Below the pieces are notes generated by a model. The model saw nothing but the letters and a program-made list of their open reading frames with translations. It searched no databases and was not told the origin of the DNA. Shown one piece after another: positions 44,527 to 59,150 of a stretch of 64,000 bases of DNA. This DNA is from an uncultured SAR86 cluster bacterium (GTDB lineage Bacteria; Pseudomonadota; Gammaproteobacteria; Magnimaribacterales; TMED112): positions 1-64,000 of the forward strand of contig CACLXU010000003.1 in assembly GCA_902610995.1 (NCBI GenBank). Direction: 5' to 3'. Positions within the stretch are counted from its first letter, which is position 1, and the number at the start of each line of letters is the position of its first letter. Position numbers and translations under genes: made by a program.

Positions 44527-45831
44527 CTATTTGCCTATGCAGAACTTTTGAAATATTTGATCTAATATTTTTTCGTTATCAAAATCGCCATATATTTCTT
44601 TCAGAAGAATTAATGCGTCCCTTGCATTCTGTGCATTAATTTCATAAAAATCCTTTTCGTTACTGGAAGCAGATAGTGTTTTAACTGTTTTTTCAATATT
44701 TCCATAAACCCTTTCCGAGGTGTAAAAAACACTTTCCTCAACGTTTAGTTTTTTTATTAACTCTTCCACTAAAACATTCATCCCCTCACCAGTTTTTGCT
44801 GAAAGAGGGATCCAACCCTTTGGTATAGTGCGCCCTTCAAAAAGATCTATCTTGTTCATAACTAAAAGATCGGTTTTTGGTTTATTTTTAAAATTACTTT
44901 CTTGATCACTAACCCAAATAGATATTTCAGCACCATCTAGAGCTTTGTAAGATTTTTCAATACCTTCTTGCTCAACAAGGGTTTCACCGTTTCTTATTCC
45001 TGCAGTGTCATTTACCTCAAGCTCAATCCCTTCCATCACAATCGTTTTCCTCACCACATCCCTTGTTGTCCCAGGAGTATTAGAAACTATGGCTATATCT
45101 TCTTTAAGCAACCGATTAAACAAAGATGATTTACCAACATTTGGCGGACCTATTATTACTGCCCTTTGTCTAGCTTCTAGATCTCTAATCGGCCTGTAAT
45201 TTTTTAACAATCTTTTAAGATCATGTAAGATTTGCTCAATATTTTTAGCAATTTCATTTCTTTCTAAATCCGAAACCCCATCTTCGTCAGAAAAATCAAG
45301 CTGAGACTCTAATGCAACCAATAAGCTTTCTAACGAATTAGATATGTTGAATATTTTTTGACCTAAATCCCCTGATCTAAATTTTTCTAAAGAAATAAGG
45401 TCATTCTTGTTTTGTGCTTGTATTCCTAACATAAGGCTCTCAGCCTCGTCCAAACTAACCTTTCCATTTAAATACGCTCTTTTGCTGAAGTCTCCTGGTG
45501 AAGCTTCTTCAACACCATACCCATCCAGCAAGGTGAACACATCAGCTATAATCACTGGGTTGCCATGACAATGTATTTCTATCAAATGCTCCCCCGTGTA
45601 TGATTCAGGCGCTGGGAAATTTAAAACCAGGCATTTATCAGAATAATCACCCAGATCGATTTTTCTTACAAAACACCCCCTTGAGTTTTTTTGCAAGGAA
45701 AGCTTCTCAAGAAGTTTTTTTGGGATTGAGGTGCCAGTAACTCTTATTACGGCGATAGCTGATCGACCTGAAGGGGTTGCTAAAGCATATATTGTGTCAA
45801 TTTTATCAGCCACCTCCACCACTGCCATCAC
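44527..45831 (-). CDS. mnmE: tRNA modification GTPase MnmE (TrmE)
   Basis: 434 aa; IYALATPSGRSAIAVIRVTG, GPPNVGKSSLFNRLL...TPGTTRDV, C-terminal FCIGK. Confidence 0.97.
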   Translation of the reverse strand: MMAVVEVADKIDTIYALATPSGRSAIAVIRVTGTSIPKKLLEKLSLQKNSRGCFVRKIDLGDYSDKCLVLNFPAPESYTGEHLIEIHCHGNPVIIADVFTLLDGYGVEEASPGDFSKRAYLNGKVSLDEAESLMLGIQAQNKNDLISLEKFRSGDLGQKIFNISNSLESLLVALESQLDFSDEDGVSDLERNEIAKNIEQILHDLKRLLKNYRPIRDLEARQRAVIIGPPNVGKSSLFNRLLKEDIAIVSNTPGTTRDVVRKTIVMEGIELEVNDTAGIRNGETLVEQEGIEKSYKALDGAEISIWVSDQESNFKNKPKTDLLVMNKIDLFEGRTIPKGWIPLSAKTGEGMNVLVEELIKKLNVEESVFYTSERVYGNIEKTVKTLSASSNEKDFYEINAQNARDALILLKEIYGDFDNEKILDQIFQKFCIGK

Positions 45832-47323
45832 TAAACTGAACTCTACCCATTATTATCACCTGAGGGATTATGGATAACACCATATTAATGACTGAATAAA
45901 TTACAACCCCAGCCGGCATGAACAAAAAGATAACAGTTATCATTGGTGGAAATACAACCATCATTTGTTGGGCTATTTGTGCTTGCATCCCCTGGGTCTG
46001 TGGTGGTTTTGGCATCATTTTTTGTGAACCATACATCATTAACCCCATAAGAATCGGAGTAATTAAAAATGGATCAGATTCAGCAAGATCAGGGATCCAT
46101 AGAAACGAAGCACCCCTGAACTCAAACGCTTCTCTAGTAACCCAAAACATAGCAATAAAAATCGGCAGCTGTGCAAACAATGGCAAACACCCAGCCGCTG
46201 GATTAAACTTTTCTTTTCTGTAAAGCTGTGTCATCTCCATTGCAAGTTTTTGTTGGTCGTTCTTATATTCTTGTTGTATTTCTGCAAGCCTTGGAGAAAG
46301 CCGTCTCATTTTTACCATGGAATTAATTTGCATTATCTGAAGTGGAGACAAAACAATTTTAAAAAGAACGGTCAAAAGAACTATCGCAACTCCCCAGTTT
46401 TGCACAAACCCATATAAAAAATTCATGACAACTATGAAAAATTCACCTATCCCAAAAACAAAACCAAGATCTAGGTTGTATTTAAAGTGAGGCGCAATTT
46501 TTTCGAGAACTTCTTTCTTTTTGGGTCCCAGATAGAGGTTGGTTGTGCTTTCGAGAACCCCTTCTGAACTTACCATTTGCTCTTCAAACCCAAACCTAAA
46601 TAAACCATTAGCATCTTCGGGGTACAGGGTGATTTTCTGATTATCCAAACTATCAAAAACTGCAACCACAAAATGCTTTTGTGAATGTCCAACCCAATGT
46701 CCTAAATAATCCTCTCTCGATTTTACAGAGGACAGCTGCTCATCATTAAAAACATCTTCAGTGGTGCTATAAGCCAAATGGTCTCTAGAGAATGCTGTTC
46801 CATAATCCACAGACTTGTTTCTGTTTCTATAAAAGGTTTTAAAAATATTTACTGAACCATATGCAGGCACCGACAAAAATAACTTATCCTTAATATCTAC
46901 AACATGCCCACCTGAAAGCTTAAATGTTTTCTCAAGCCTGTTGCCAGCCCCATCAACGGATGAAATTATTAGGGTGTCTGAAAGCCGCTCTTGAACCACA
47001 AAGTCTTTACCAGAAAACCCAGATACGTTTGTTCTAAAATAAAACCGTAGCAAATCGTCATCTGAAAGGAGCCTTGTTTTATATAGGCCATCTCGCTCCG
47101 CTGTTTCCATAATAAATGCATTTTTAATTGACCCATCTCTTAGGTCGACGTAAATCTCAAGTTCATTGTTTGATATTTTTTCCTGGCTAGCATTTACAGC
47201 CAGATTCTGAACATAGACAGAGGTGTTTGTTTTTTCATCTTTGTTGATGTTGCCCCAATCAAAAACCAACAACAACACAAAAACCATTGTTAAAATTAAA
47301 AAAACACTTCTTGGATTAACCAT
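45806..47323 (-). CDS. yidC: Membrane protein insertase YidC
   Basis: 505 aa; periplasmic domain plus NWGVAIVLLTVLFKIVLSPLQ...YRKEKFNPAAGCLPLFAQLPIFIAMFW. Confidence 0.97.
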   Translation of the reverse strand: MVNPRSVFLILTMVFVLLLVFDWGNINKDEKTNTSVYVQNLAVNASQEKISNNELEIYVDLRDGSIKNAFIMETAERDGLYKTRLLSDDDLLRFYFRTNVSGFSGKDFVVQERLSDTLIISSVDGAGNRLEKTFKLSGGHVVDIKDKLFLSVPAYGSVNIFKTFYRNRNKSVDYGTAFSRDHLAYSTTEDVFNDEQLSSVKSREDYLGHWVGHSQKHFVVAVFDSLDNQKITLYPEDANGLFRFGFEEQMVSSEGVLESTTNLYLGPKKKEVLEKIAPHFKYNLDLGFVFGIGEFFIVVMNFLYGFVQNWGVAIVLLTVLFKIVLSPLQIMQINSMVKMRRLSPRLAEIQQEYKNDQQKLAMEMTQLYRKEKFNPAAGCLPLFAQLPIFIAMFWVTREAFEFRGASFLWIPDLAESDPFLITPILMGLMMYGSQKMMPKPPQTQGMQAQIAQQMMVVFPPMITVIFLFMPAGVVIYSVINMVLSIIPQVIIMGRVQFSDGSGGGG

Positions 47324-47729
47324 TTTTTAAGTAGCTTAAAAACTCCTCCACTTTAGGGTCACAGTCAGCTTTAAATTTTACCAGAAAATTATAACCATCA
47401 CTTAAAGATTTATTTTTCCTAAAAATTTCCTTAGTTTTTCTTCTAATTTCATTTCTTCTAACCGCACTCTTTACAACCCTTTTTGGTATTGATACAAGAA
47501 CTGCGCTCCCCTCTCCTGTTTTTTGCTTATAGATAAAAATTTGATTTGAAATTTTAGAAGAATCCCAAGAAAACATTTCTTTTGATATTTTTTTCAATTT
47601 ACTTTTCTTGTTTAGGGGGGGAATTGTTTTCAAACCGTAGTCACACAGAGAGCGATTTTCTTCCTTTTGATCTTCTGTTGGACAATATCGACCTTCCTGC
47701 CTTTGAAGACATTCTTTCACGAAAACCAT
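47316..47729 (-). CDS. rnpA: Ribonuclease P protein component (start uncertain)
   Basis: C-terminal [26 protein letters not shown] is the RnpA signature (cf. VSKK..KAVVRNRIKR..RE.FR). The only in-frame ATG giving a full-length N-terminus lies inside rpmH; TTG at 47633 or 47597 are alternatives. Confidence 0.85.
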   Translation of the reverse strand: MVFVKECLQRQEGRYCPTEDQKEENRSLCDYGLKTIPPLNKKSKLKKISKEMFSWDSSKISNQIFIYKQKTGEGSAVLVSIPKRVVKSAVRRNEIRRKTKEIFRKNKSLSDGYNFLVKFKADCDPKVEEFLSYLKNG

Positions 47730-47775
47730 GTGTTCGTTTTCTTTTTAAGTTTGTTACTTTTAGTGTTCTTTTCAT
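47641..47775 (-). CDS. rpmH: 50S ribosomal protein L34 (missed by ORF track)
   Basis: Translated from reverse strand: [44 protein letters not shown] (44 aa), canonical L34. Confidence 0.97.
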   Translation of the reverse strand: MKRTLKVTNLKRKRTHGFRERMSSKAGRSILSNRRSKGRKSLSV

Positions 47776-47777
47776 TT

Positions 47778-47786
47778 TTATCCACA
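47778..47786. promoter_or_regulatory. Perfect DnaA box TTATCCACA in the rpmH/dnaA divergent region
   Basis: ttatccaca matches consensus TTATNCACA 9/9; 2 bp upstream of rpmH start codon, about 70 bp from dnaA start. Confidence 0.8.
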
Positions 47787-47855
47787 GTTTTTTAACAAAT
47801 TAACAATATAGTTGTTACATGTTTTTAAAAGCTTTTGTATTATAAACTTATCGCG

Positions 47856-49154
47856 ATGTCTAACAAGGTTTCTACAATAAATATTTTTAATAAAGGTGTT
47901 CAACATCTTGAAAAACAACTCAACCAAACCGAATATAATTCTTGGGTAAAGCCATTACATTTCGAAATCAAAGAAAATAATTTCAACATATATGCACCAA
48001 ACTCCTTTATAGGTGACTTTTTTAGAGAAAAATACCTCCCAGTCATAACAGAGTTTTTAGAAAATCATATTGGACGAAATAAATTTATTCTCAATGTATC
48101 TGTTGAAGATAAAACAAGTGAAAACAAAAATGTTACAGGCTTAAATCCGGGTTATGTGTTTGAAAATTTTGTTGAAGGCAAGTCAAACCAGGTTGCACTG
48201 GCTGCAGCCAAACAAATTGCTGCTCAAGCAGACCTCACCGAATATAATCCAATGTTTTTGTATGGTGGAGTTGGGCTTGGCAAAACACACTTAATGCATG
48301 CTATTGGCAACAAACTTCTCCAGGAAAGGCCAAATGCAAAAATCTGTTATGTACATTCTGAAAGATTTGTAAGCGATATGGTTAAAGCCCTTCAACTTGG
48401 AGCAATTAATGAATTTAAAAAATTCTACAGAAACCTAAATGCGTTGTTGATAGACGATATACAGTTTTTTGCTGGCAAAGAACAATCACAAGAAGAGCTT
48501 TTTCACACCTTCAATAGCCTAATTGAGGGCGGCAACCTTATGATCTTTTCGTGTGATCGATATCCAAAAGAAATTGAAGGTCTTGAGGAGAGATTAAAAT
48601 CTCGTTTTGGTTGGGGCCTGTCTGTTGTTATTGATCCTCCAGCCCTTGAAACTAGAGCAGCAATTCTGTTAAAGAAAGCTGATGCAATGGATCTTGAGCT
48701 TCCAGATGATTGTGCATTCTTTATAGCACAACAGGTTAAATCAAATGTTAGAGAGCTTGAAGGAGCATTGAAAAGGGTTGCTGCAAATGCAAAGTTTGCT
48801 AAAACAAACATTGATATAAATCTAATTAAGGATTCATTAAGAGATGTGTTGGCTATCCAGGCAAAGATGGTGTCTATATCAAATATACAGCGGGTTGTTG
48901 CTGACTATTTCAATATAAAAATGAGCGAACTTCTTTCAAAAAGAAGAAACAGATCTATAACAAGACCAAGGCAAATTGCAATGGCTCTTTCAAAAGAGCT
49001 TACAAATCACAGCCTCCCAGAGATTGGTGAAGCTTTTGGTGGCAGAGATCACACAACTGTTATTCATGCATGTGAAAAAACGAAAGAATTGATACAAACT
49101 AATTTAGAAATCGAAGAAGATTATAAAAAACTCAGAAGAACACTTTCAGCATAA
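47856..49154 (+). CDS. dnaA: Chromosomal replication initiator protein DnaA
   Basis: [46 protein letters not shown]-terminal [18 protein letters not shown] track starts at TTG 47835; ATG 47856 (MSNKVST) preferred. Confidence 0.98.
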   Translation: MSNKVSTINIFNKGVQHLEKQLNQTEYNSWVKPLHFEIKENNFNIYAPNSFIGDFFREKYLPVITEFLENHIGRNKFILNVSVEDKTSENKNVTGLNPGYVFENFVEGKSNQVALAAAKQIAAQADLTEYNPMFLYGGVGLGKTHLMHAIGNKLLQERPNAKICYVHSERFVSDMVKALQLGAINEFKKFYRNLNALLIDDIQFFAGKEQSQEELFHTFNSLIEGGNLMIFSCDRYPKEIEGLEERLKSRFGWGLSVVIDPPALETRAAILLKKADAMDLELPDDCAFFIAQQVKSNVRELEGALKRVAANAKFAKTNIDINLIKDSLRDVLAIQAKMVSISNIQRVVADYFNIKMSELLSKRRNRSITRPRQIAMALSKELTNHSLPEIGEAFGGRDHTTVIHACEKTKELIQTNLEIEEDYKKLRRTLSA

Positions 49155-49156
49155 TT

Positions 49157-50250
49157 ATGAGGTTTTCAGTTCAAAAAGAAGACATAATTCATCAACTTCA
49201 ATCTTTGGCAGCAGTTGCAGACAAAAAACAAACTCTACCAATATTAAGTAATGTTTACATAAGGTGCGAAGATAATGAGCTTGTGCTCAAAAGCACTGAT
49301 TTAGAGGTTGAGCTTGAATTTAAATGTGCAGCGACCATCCAGCAAGATGGAGAAACAACAATTCCGGCCAAAAAAGTTGCTGATATTGTAAGAGAACTAC
49401 CTGACGGCCAAATTAATTTTGAATTAAATGATGACTCTAGCAAAATGCAAGTACAATCTTCAACAGGAAAATATAATCTTGCTACACAAGAAGCAGGAGA
49501 CTTTCCTGACTTTGATACTGTTCCATCAGACAACACATTTAATATAAATTCAGATAATCTAATTTCACTTATACAAAAAACATCTTTTGCTATGGCCAAT
49601 CAAGACTGGAGACATTACCTAAATGGCTGCTTAATTCAAAAAAATATGAATGAATTAAATATGGTTGCAACTGATGCACACAGACTAGCAGTTTATAAAT
49701 TAGAACAAGTTGATGAAGGAGATTTCTCTGGAATTATTCCGAGAAAAACAATAATTGAATTAACAAAAATTCTTCCCAAAAGTGATGAGCAAATACAGTT
49801 CTACATTAATGCAAATAATATAGTATTTATGTATAAAAATTTTACATTTAAATCTAAACTTGTAGATGGAAACTACCCAGACTACACAAAAGTCATACCG
49901 TCTGGAAATGGCCTTGAAATCAGCCTTGACAGAAAAAGTTTAATTGAAACATTGTCAAGAGTATCAGTGCTTTCTAGTGAAAAGTTTAAAGGTGTGAAAC
50001 TAAAAACCAATGAGGGAAAATTGGAGGTATCTGCTCATAATCCTGACCAAGAATCAGCAGAAGAATTATTAGAATTAGATTCATCATCTGATGGTTTTGA
50101 TGTTGCTTTTAACGTAAATTATCTTAGAGAAGTTTTGTCTACAATTGAGGATGAAAAGATTAAATTAATTAGTTTTGGGACTGATAAAAGTGCTCTTATT
50201 GAAAGTTCTGACGAGAAACAAACATTGGTTTTGATGCCTTTGTTACTTTA

Positions 50251-50251
<1 letters not shown>
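49157..50251 (+). CDS. dnaN: DNA polymerase III subunit beta (sliding clamp)
   Basis: 364 aa; LPILSNVYIRCEDNELVLKSTDLEVEL..., VATDAHRLAVYKLE; downstream of dnaA. Confidence 0.98.
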
Positions 50252-54582
<4,331 letters not shown>

Positions 54583-54629
54583 AATATATTCCTTAAATAT
54601 CTAATAAAAGCTATTCTATAACTTTAAGA

Positions 54630-55442
54630 ATGTTTCTCATACTCTTCAAATTAATTTCGATTCTGCCAATACCTGTTTTAAATCTATTCTCAAAATTACT
54701 TTCATTTTTATTTAATACACTAAATCTTGAGCAAAAGAGATCTACAATAAAGAATCTTAAGCACACAAATATGCTTAGTGCTGTCTCGATAAATGACAGC
54801 ATACAGCTTACGAGTGAGACATTTTTAGAGTATCCCTATCTTTGGGGGCACCCAGACAACTATAAAAAACTGCTTGAGGTTCCAGAAAAAAAAATATTCG
54901 CAGACTCCTCTAATCCGAAGTTAATCTTCACTCTTCATATGGGTTGTGTTGATGTAATGTTATTTTATGTTTCTGATATCCTAAAAAACCTTAACATTAT
55001 TTTTACTGCAACAAAAAATAAGGATTTAGATAACTTTGTTAAAGAAATTAGAGAGAGCAGGGGGGCCTCACTTCATACTGCGAATCCAACAGGTATGGCC
55101 AAATTTTTCAAAAATTTTTTGAGGGGAGAAAATACAATTATTGCTACTGATTTGGTTCCGCACAGTACGGGCAAATATTCAAAATTTTTTGGCCAAGAAT
55201 GTTACTCATTAGATATAATCGAAAAACTTTCAAATAAAAAAACTCATGATTTATACTTTGTTTATCTAACACCCGGTACAACAAAAAAATATAAATTAAA
55301 TATTGAATATATTGCAAACCCAATAAATACAGATGAAATGAATAAGTGTTTTGAAAGAGCAATTCTTCAGAATCCAGAAATGTATGGTTGGGAATACAAA
55401 AAATTTAAGAAACTATCTGGAAAACCCAGGGCTATATATTAA
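54630..55442 (+). CDS. Lysophospholipid acyltransferase LpxL/HtrB family
   Basis: 270 aa; N-terminal TM, HMGCVDVMLFYV, short LpxL-like pattern; HtrB-type architecture. Confidence 0.75.
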   Translation: MFLILFKLISILPIPVLNLFSKLLSFLFNTLNLEQKRSTIKNLKHTNMLSAVSINDSIQLTSETFLEYPYLWGHPDNYKKLLEVPEKKIFADSSNPKLIFTLHMGCVDVMLFYVSDILKNLNIIFTATKNKDLDNFVKEIRESRGASLHTANPTGMAKFFKNFLRGENTIIATDLVPHSTGKYSKFFGQECYSLDIIEKLSNKKTHDLYFVYLTPGTTKKYKLNIEYIANPINTDEMNKCFERAILQNPEMYGWEYKKFKKLSGKPRAIY

Positions 55443-56875
55443 TTTTTCCAAAATGATGGAAAAAACAAGATCAGCACTCCAAAGAGCTCCAGCCTTCCAA
55501 CTATCATCGCAAATGCAAGAGTACACTTCCCCAAATCCGTAAGAGAAGAATAATTTTCAGAAAAAACCCCCAAACCAGGGCCTAAATTATTTATTGCTGC
55601 TGTTGTCGCAGAGAATGCAGAATAAAAATCAATGTCTTGAAAAATCAAAATAAATAAAAACAATAAAAAGAAAGCAATATAAAATGCTATGAAAGCAAAA
55701 ACTGATTCTATCTGACTACTCTCAATTTTAACCCCATTTATCTTAGAGGTGCTTACAGCGTTTGGATGCATCAATTTAGTTATACTGTCAACAGCAACCC
55801 TCAGCAAAATCAGAATTCTCCATGCTTTCATGCCTCCCCCCACCGATCCAGAGCAAGCACCAATAAAGGCAACAATAAAAATAAAAAATGGCACTGCTTG
55901 ACCAAAACCATCAAGAGGAATCAGAGTAAAACCTGAAGTTGTAACAATCGAAATAGTTTGGAAAAGACCATAACGTAGTGCATCAGACAATACAAACTCT
56001 TCTTTTAGAAGCAACAAGAGAATAGAAACAACTATGGCAGAGATAAGAATAATTAAGAAGAATATAAATTCGTCATTTTTTAGATAGCTTGTAAATCTAA
56101 ACTTAGTTACTGCTAGAAAATGAAGTCCGAAGTTGGTTGAAGATATAATCATAAAACCAATAGCCACTAGCTCAATACCTGTGTTTTGAAAATGACCAAA
56201 ATTTTGATCATAAGTTGAGAATCCTCCTATAGAGACTGTACTAAAACTATGTGCAAATGCATCAAATAGCGACATACCAGCAAACCAGTAAGCGCTCACA
56301 CACAGGAAAGTGATTATCAAATAAAACATCAAAAGTGATCTTGCTGTCTCTCTTAAACGTGGTGAGAAACTTTTTTCTGCAAAACCAGATGTTTCAGCTT
56401 GCAAAACCTTAACTCCTCCAGAAACCGCAGGGATTATTGCCAATACAACAATTACTAAACCAACACCCCCTGCCCATTGAAGCAATTGTCTGTACATCAA
56501 CAAATAATTTGGCAACTCAGATAAACTTGATATTGAAGTAGAACCAGTTGTTGTAAGTCCTGATACTGCTTCAAAAAATGAATCAACATAACTCATTCCA
56601 AATGAGTAAAAAGGCAAAGCTGCTATCAAAGAAACTAAAACCCAACTAACAAATGTAATTAGAAAACCATCTCTTGGCGTGTAAATAAATTTCTGTTTTC
56701 TGAGAGTAAACCTTATTACAAGTGAGTAAAAAATACTTAAAAGCAGAATTATTAACAGACCATTGTCTGCAATATTGTCAAAATAACTAATCATATAAGA
56801 GGGCAGAACAACCAACATAGAGAAAAATAGAAAAATAGGCCCTAAAAACCTAAGTACTTTTAGGAGTGTTGTCAT
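55439..56875 (-). CDS. trkH: Trk potassium uptake protein TrkH
   Basis: 478 aa; FEAVSGLTTTGSTSI...QWAGGVGLVIVVLAIIP...FSTVSIGGFSTYD...GACSGSVGGGMKAWRIL. Confidence 0.96.
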   Translation of the reverse strand: MTTLLKVLRFLGPIFLFFSMLVVLPSYMISYFDNIADNGLLIILLLSIFYSLVIRFTLRKQKFIYTPRDGFLITFVSWVLVSLIAALPFYSFGMSYVDSFFEAVSGLTTTGSTSISSLSELPNYLLMYRQLLQWAGGVGLVIVVLAIIPAVSGGVKVLQAETSGFAEKSFSPRLRETARSLLMFYLIITFLCVSAYWFAGMSLFDAFAHSFSTVSIGGFSTYDQNFGHFQNTGIELVAIGFMIISSTNFGLHFLAVTKFRFTSYLKNDEFIFFLIILISAIVVSILLLLLKEEFVLSDALRYGLFQTISIVTTSGFTLIPLDGFGQAVPFFIFIVAFIGACSGSVGGGMKAWRILILLRVAVDSITKLMHPNAVSTSKINGVKIESSQIESVFAFIAFYIAFFLLFLFILIFQDIDFYSAFSATTAAINNLGPGLGVFSENYSSLTDLGKCTLAFAMIVGRLELFGVLILFFPSFWKN

Positions 56876-58212
56876 TTGTACTTATTATAGAACGAATCAA
56901 ATGCAGATTTATCTTTATAAAATATTAAAAGATGGTCTCCCTCTTTTATTTCTGTGACACCATGAGCCATCAAAACCTTATCTTCTCTACAAATAGCAGG
57001 GATATTCATGGATCCGTTTAAACCTAAATCAACAATCCTCTTTCCAATTATTTTTTTTATCGAGTCATCAACATTCATTTCAATAACTTCTGCAGCTCCT
57101 TTCTTCACTTTGTGAGCATTAAATACCAGCCCTTTCCTGATGTATTTTAAAATATGTGAAACTGTTATTTGAACTGGAGATATAATTATATCCAAATCGT
57201 TTCGATCCATTAGGTCAAAATAAGCTTCTTTATTAATAATGGTTATTGTTTTCTTTGCTCCAAGCTTTTTAGCCATAAGAGAACATATAACATTAGTTTC
57301 GTCATCCTGAGTAACTGCAATAAAAACATCGCAATCGTTTATCCCTTCGCTGGACAAAAATTCTTTATCAGCTGCGTCTGCATTAAGAATCAATATATTG
57401 TCTAATTCTTCAGCAGCTTCTTCACATTGCTCTTGATCCTTTTCTATAACCTTTACATTAAAATCTTCATAAATTTTAGTTGCTAATGATTTACCAATAT
57501 TTCCACAACCAGCAATATCAATATTTTTATACTTCTCTTCTAGTTTTTGTAATTCTCTTGTGACTTGTTCGATGTGTTTTTCGTCAGCTACGAAATAAAC
57601 CTCATCATCCTTCTGAATAATAGTTTCTCCGTTTGGAATAATTAGCTCTTCATCTCTATAAATAGCAGGAATTCTTGTTTCGTAATCGGGCAAATGATCT
57701 CTAAGTTCTCTAATTTGTTTGCCAACCAACAAACCAGACTCTTTGGCATATACACTCACCAACTTCAATCTATTATCAACAAAGTCCAAAATTTCTAGAG
57801 ATCCAGGGTGGTGAAGTAATTCTTTTATTTCCTCCGTAATCAAATTCTCTGGATTAATAAAATAATCAACACCACTTGCAATATCTTGGGATATCTTTTC
57901 ATAATCTGATCCAATCAACCTACAAACAACTTTGCCAACATTAAATTTTGATTTAGCAACTATTGAAGCTAAAAGATTTACTTCCTCTGAGTCTGTCAGA
58001 CACAAAAGCAATGTATCGTCGTCAAGATTTGCTTTTTTTAATGTTGATGGAGAAGAAGCATTACCATTTATTGTCAAGATGCCTTCTTTAGAACTTAAAG
58101 AATCAAGATTTTCTTGATTGTTATCAATAACAATCACATCATTTTCTTCAGTAGATAGCTCATTGGCTACACTGCCACCAATCGAACCGCCACCAAGAAT
58201 AACTATTTTCAA
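56872..58212 (-). CDS. trkA: Trk potassium uptake protein TrkA
   Basis: 446 aa; two RCK units: MKIVILGGGSIGGSVANELS, DIAGCGNIGKSLATKI; adjacent to trkH. Confidence 0.96.
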   Translation of the reverse strand: MKIVILGGGSIGGSVANELSTEENDVIVIDNNQENLDSLSSKEGILTINGNASSPSTLKKANLDDDTLLLCLTDSEEVNLLASIVAKSKFNVGKVVCRLIGSDYEKISQDIASGVDYFINPENLITEEIKELLHHPGSLEILDFVDNRLKLVSVYAKESGLLVGKQIRELRDHLPDYETRIPAIYRDEELIIPNGETIIQKDDEVYFVADEKHIEQVTRELQKLEEKYKNIDIAGCGNIGKSLATKIYEDFNVKVIEKDQEQCEEAAEELDNILILNADAADKEFLSSEGINDCDVFIAVTQDDETNVICSLMAKKLGAKKTITIINKEAYFDLMDRNDLDIIISPVQITVSHILKYIRKGLVFNAHKVKKGAAEVIEMNVDDSIKKIIGKRIVDLGLNGSMNIPAICREDKVLMAHGVTEIKEGDHLLIFYKDKSAFDSFYNKYK

Positions 58213-59150
58213 TTCAAACTATCCCCTACAGAAATTATATCCCTTTTTGAATTAAAGAAATCTTTAGCGCTAATTATTTTCTTCCCAGGAAATTGTAAAT
58301 CAGTTATTAATATGCAGCCATTATTGCAAAAAACGCCTATAGAGTCTTTATTAACATGCGCTATTGTCCCAGCATGGCCTCTTTTGTTAGGGTCTATTAG
58401 CATGTCATGGATTTTTATTTTTTGGTTTTGAAATATAAAAAAAGTTTGTGGCCAATTCTTAAAAGCTTTAAATTTTCTATGGATATCCTGATAATTATTT
58501 TTCCAATTTACTTCGCCTTCTTCTTTAGTGATTTTATTTGCAGTTGAAGCAAGGGCATGGTTTTGTTCTTTAGGTTTAAGGCTTTCAAAAACTATCTTTT
58601 TGATTACCGAATTCAGATTTTCTAGGGACAGATTAATTAATTTCTTCTCTACCTCGTAAAAATCAAGGTCTTTAATTGTAGCTTTGCTTTGAAAATATAG
58701 GGGCCCAGCATCCATTTGTTCATTTAATTTCATAAAACTTACACCAGATTCATAATCCCCCTTCTCAATGCACCTTTGGATAGGGGAGGCGCCCCTGTAG
58801 AGTGGCAAAAGTGAAAAGTGAACATTTAAACAACCGAACTTTGGATAATCTAAGATCCATTTAGGCAAAATTTGACCGTAAGCCACAACTACCAGTAAAT
58901 CAATTTCATATTTCATCACCTCATCTACAAACTTTTTTTGTTTTAGATTGCTAGGTGTAAAAGTTTTAACACTTAGAGATTGATCTTGAAGAGAATAATT
59001 GCTTTTAAGCATTCCTCTTCCTGACTTTGATACTGGTTGAGTCAAAATATACTGAATATCAAACTCCTTATCTTGAGCCAATTCTTGATAATGATAAAAA
59101 GCTAATTCCGGTGTCCCGGCAAAACCAATTTTAATTTTTGGGGCTGTCAT
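58209..59150 (-). CDS. fmt: Methionyl-tRNA formyltransferase
   Basis: 313 aa; KIGFAGTPELAFYHYQEL, CLNVHFSLLPLYRGASPIQRCIEKGDYESGVSFMKLNEQMDAGPLY. Confidence 0.97.
   Translation of the reverse strand: MTAPKIKIGFAGTPELAFYHYQELAQDKEFDIQYILTQPVSKSGRGMLKSNYSLQDQSLSVKTFTPSNLKQKKFVDEVMKYEIDLLVVVAYGQILPKWILDYPKFGCLNVHFSLLPLYRGASPIQRCIEKGDYESGVSFMKLNEQMDAGPLYFQSKATIKDLDFYEVEKKLINLSLENLNSVIKKIVFESLKPKEQNHALASTANKITKEEGEVNWKNNYQDIHRKFKAFKNWPQTFFIFQNQKIKIHDMLIDPNKRGHAGTIAHVNKDSIGVFCNNGCILITDLQFPGKKIISAKDFFNSKRDIISVGDSLN

Noticed and set aside
45918-46223. 101-aa plus-strand ORF opposite yidC
   Set aside because: Antisense shadow ORF; hydrophobicity mirrors YidC TM segments.
48503-48811. 102-aa minus-strand ORF opposite dnaA
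   Set aside because: Antisense to the DnaA AAA+ region, no domain signature.
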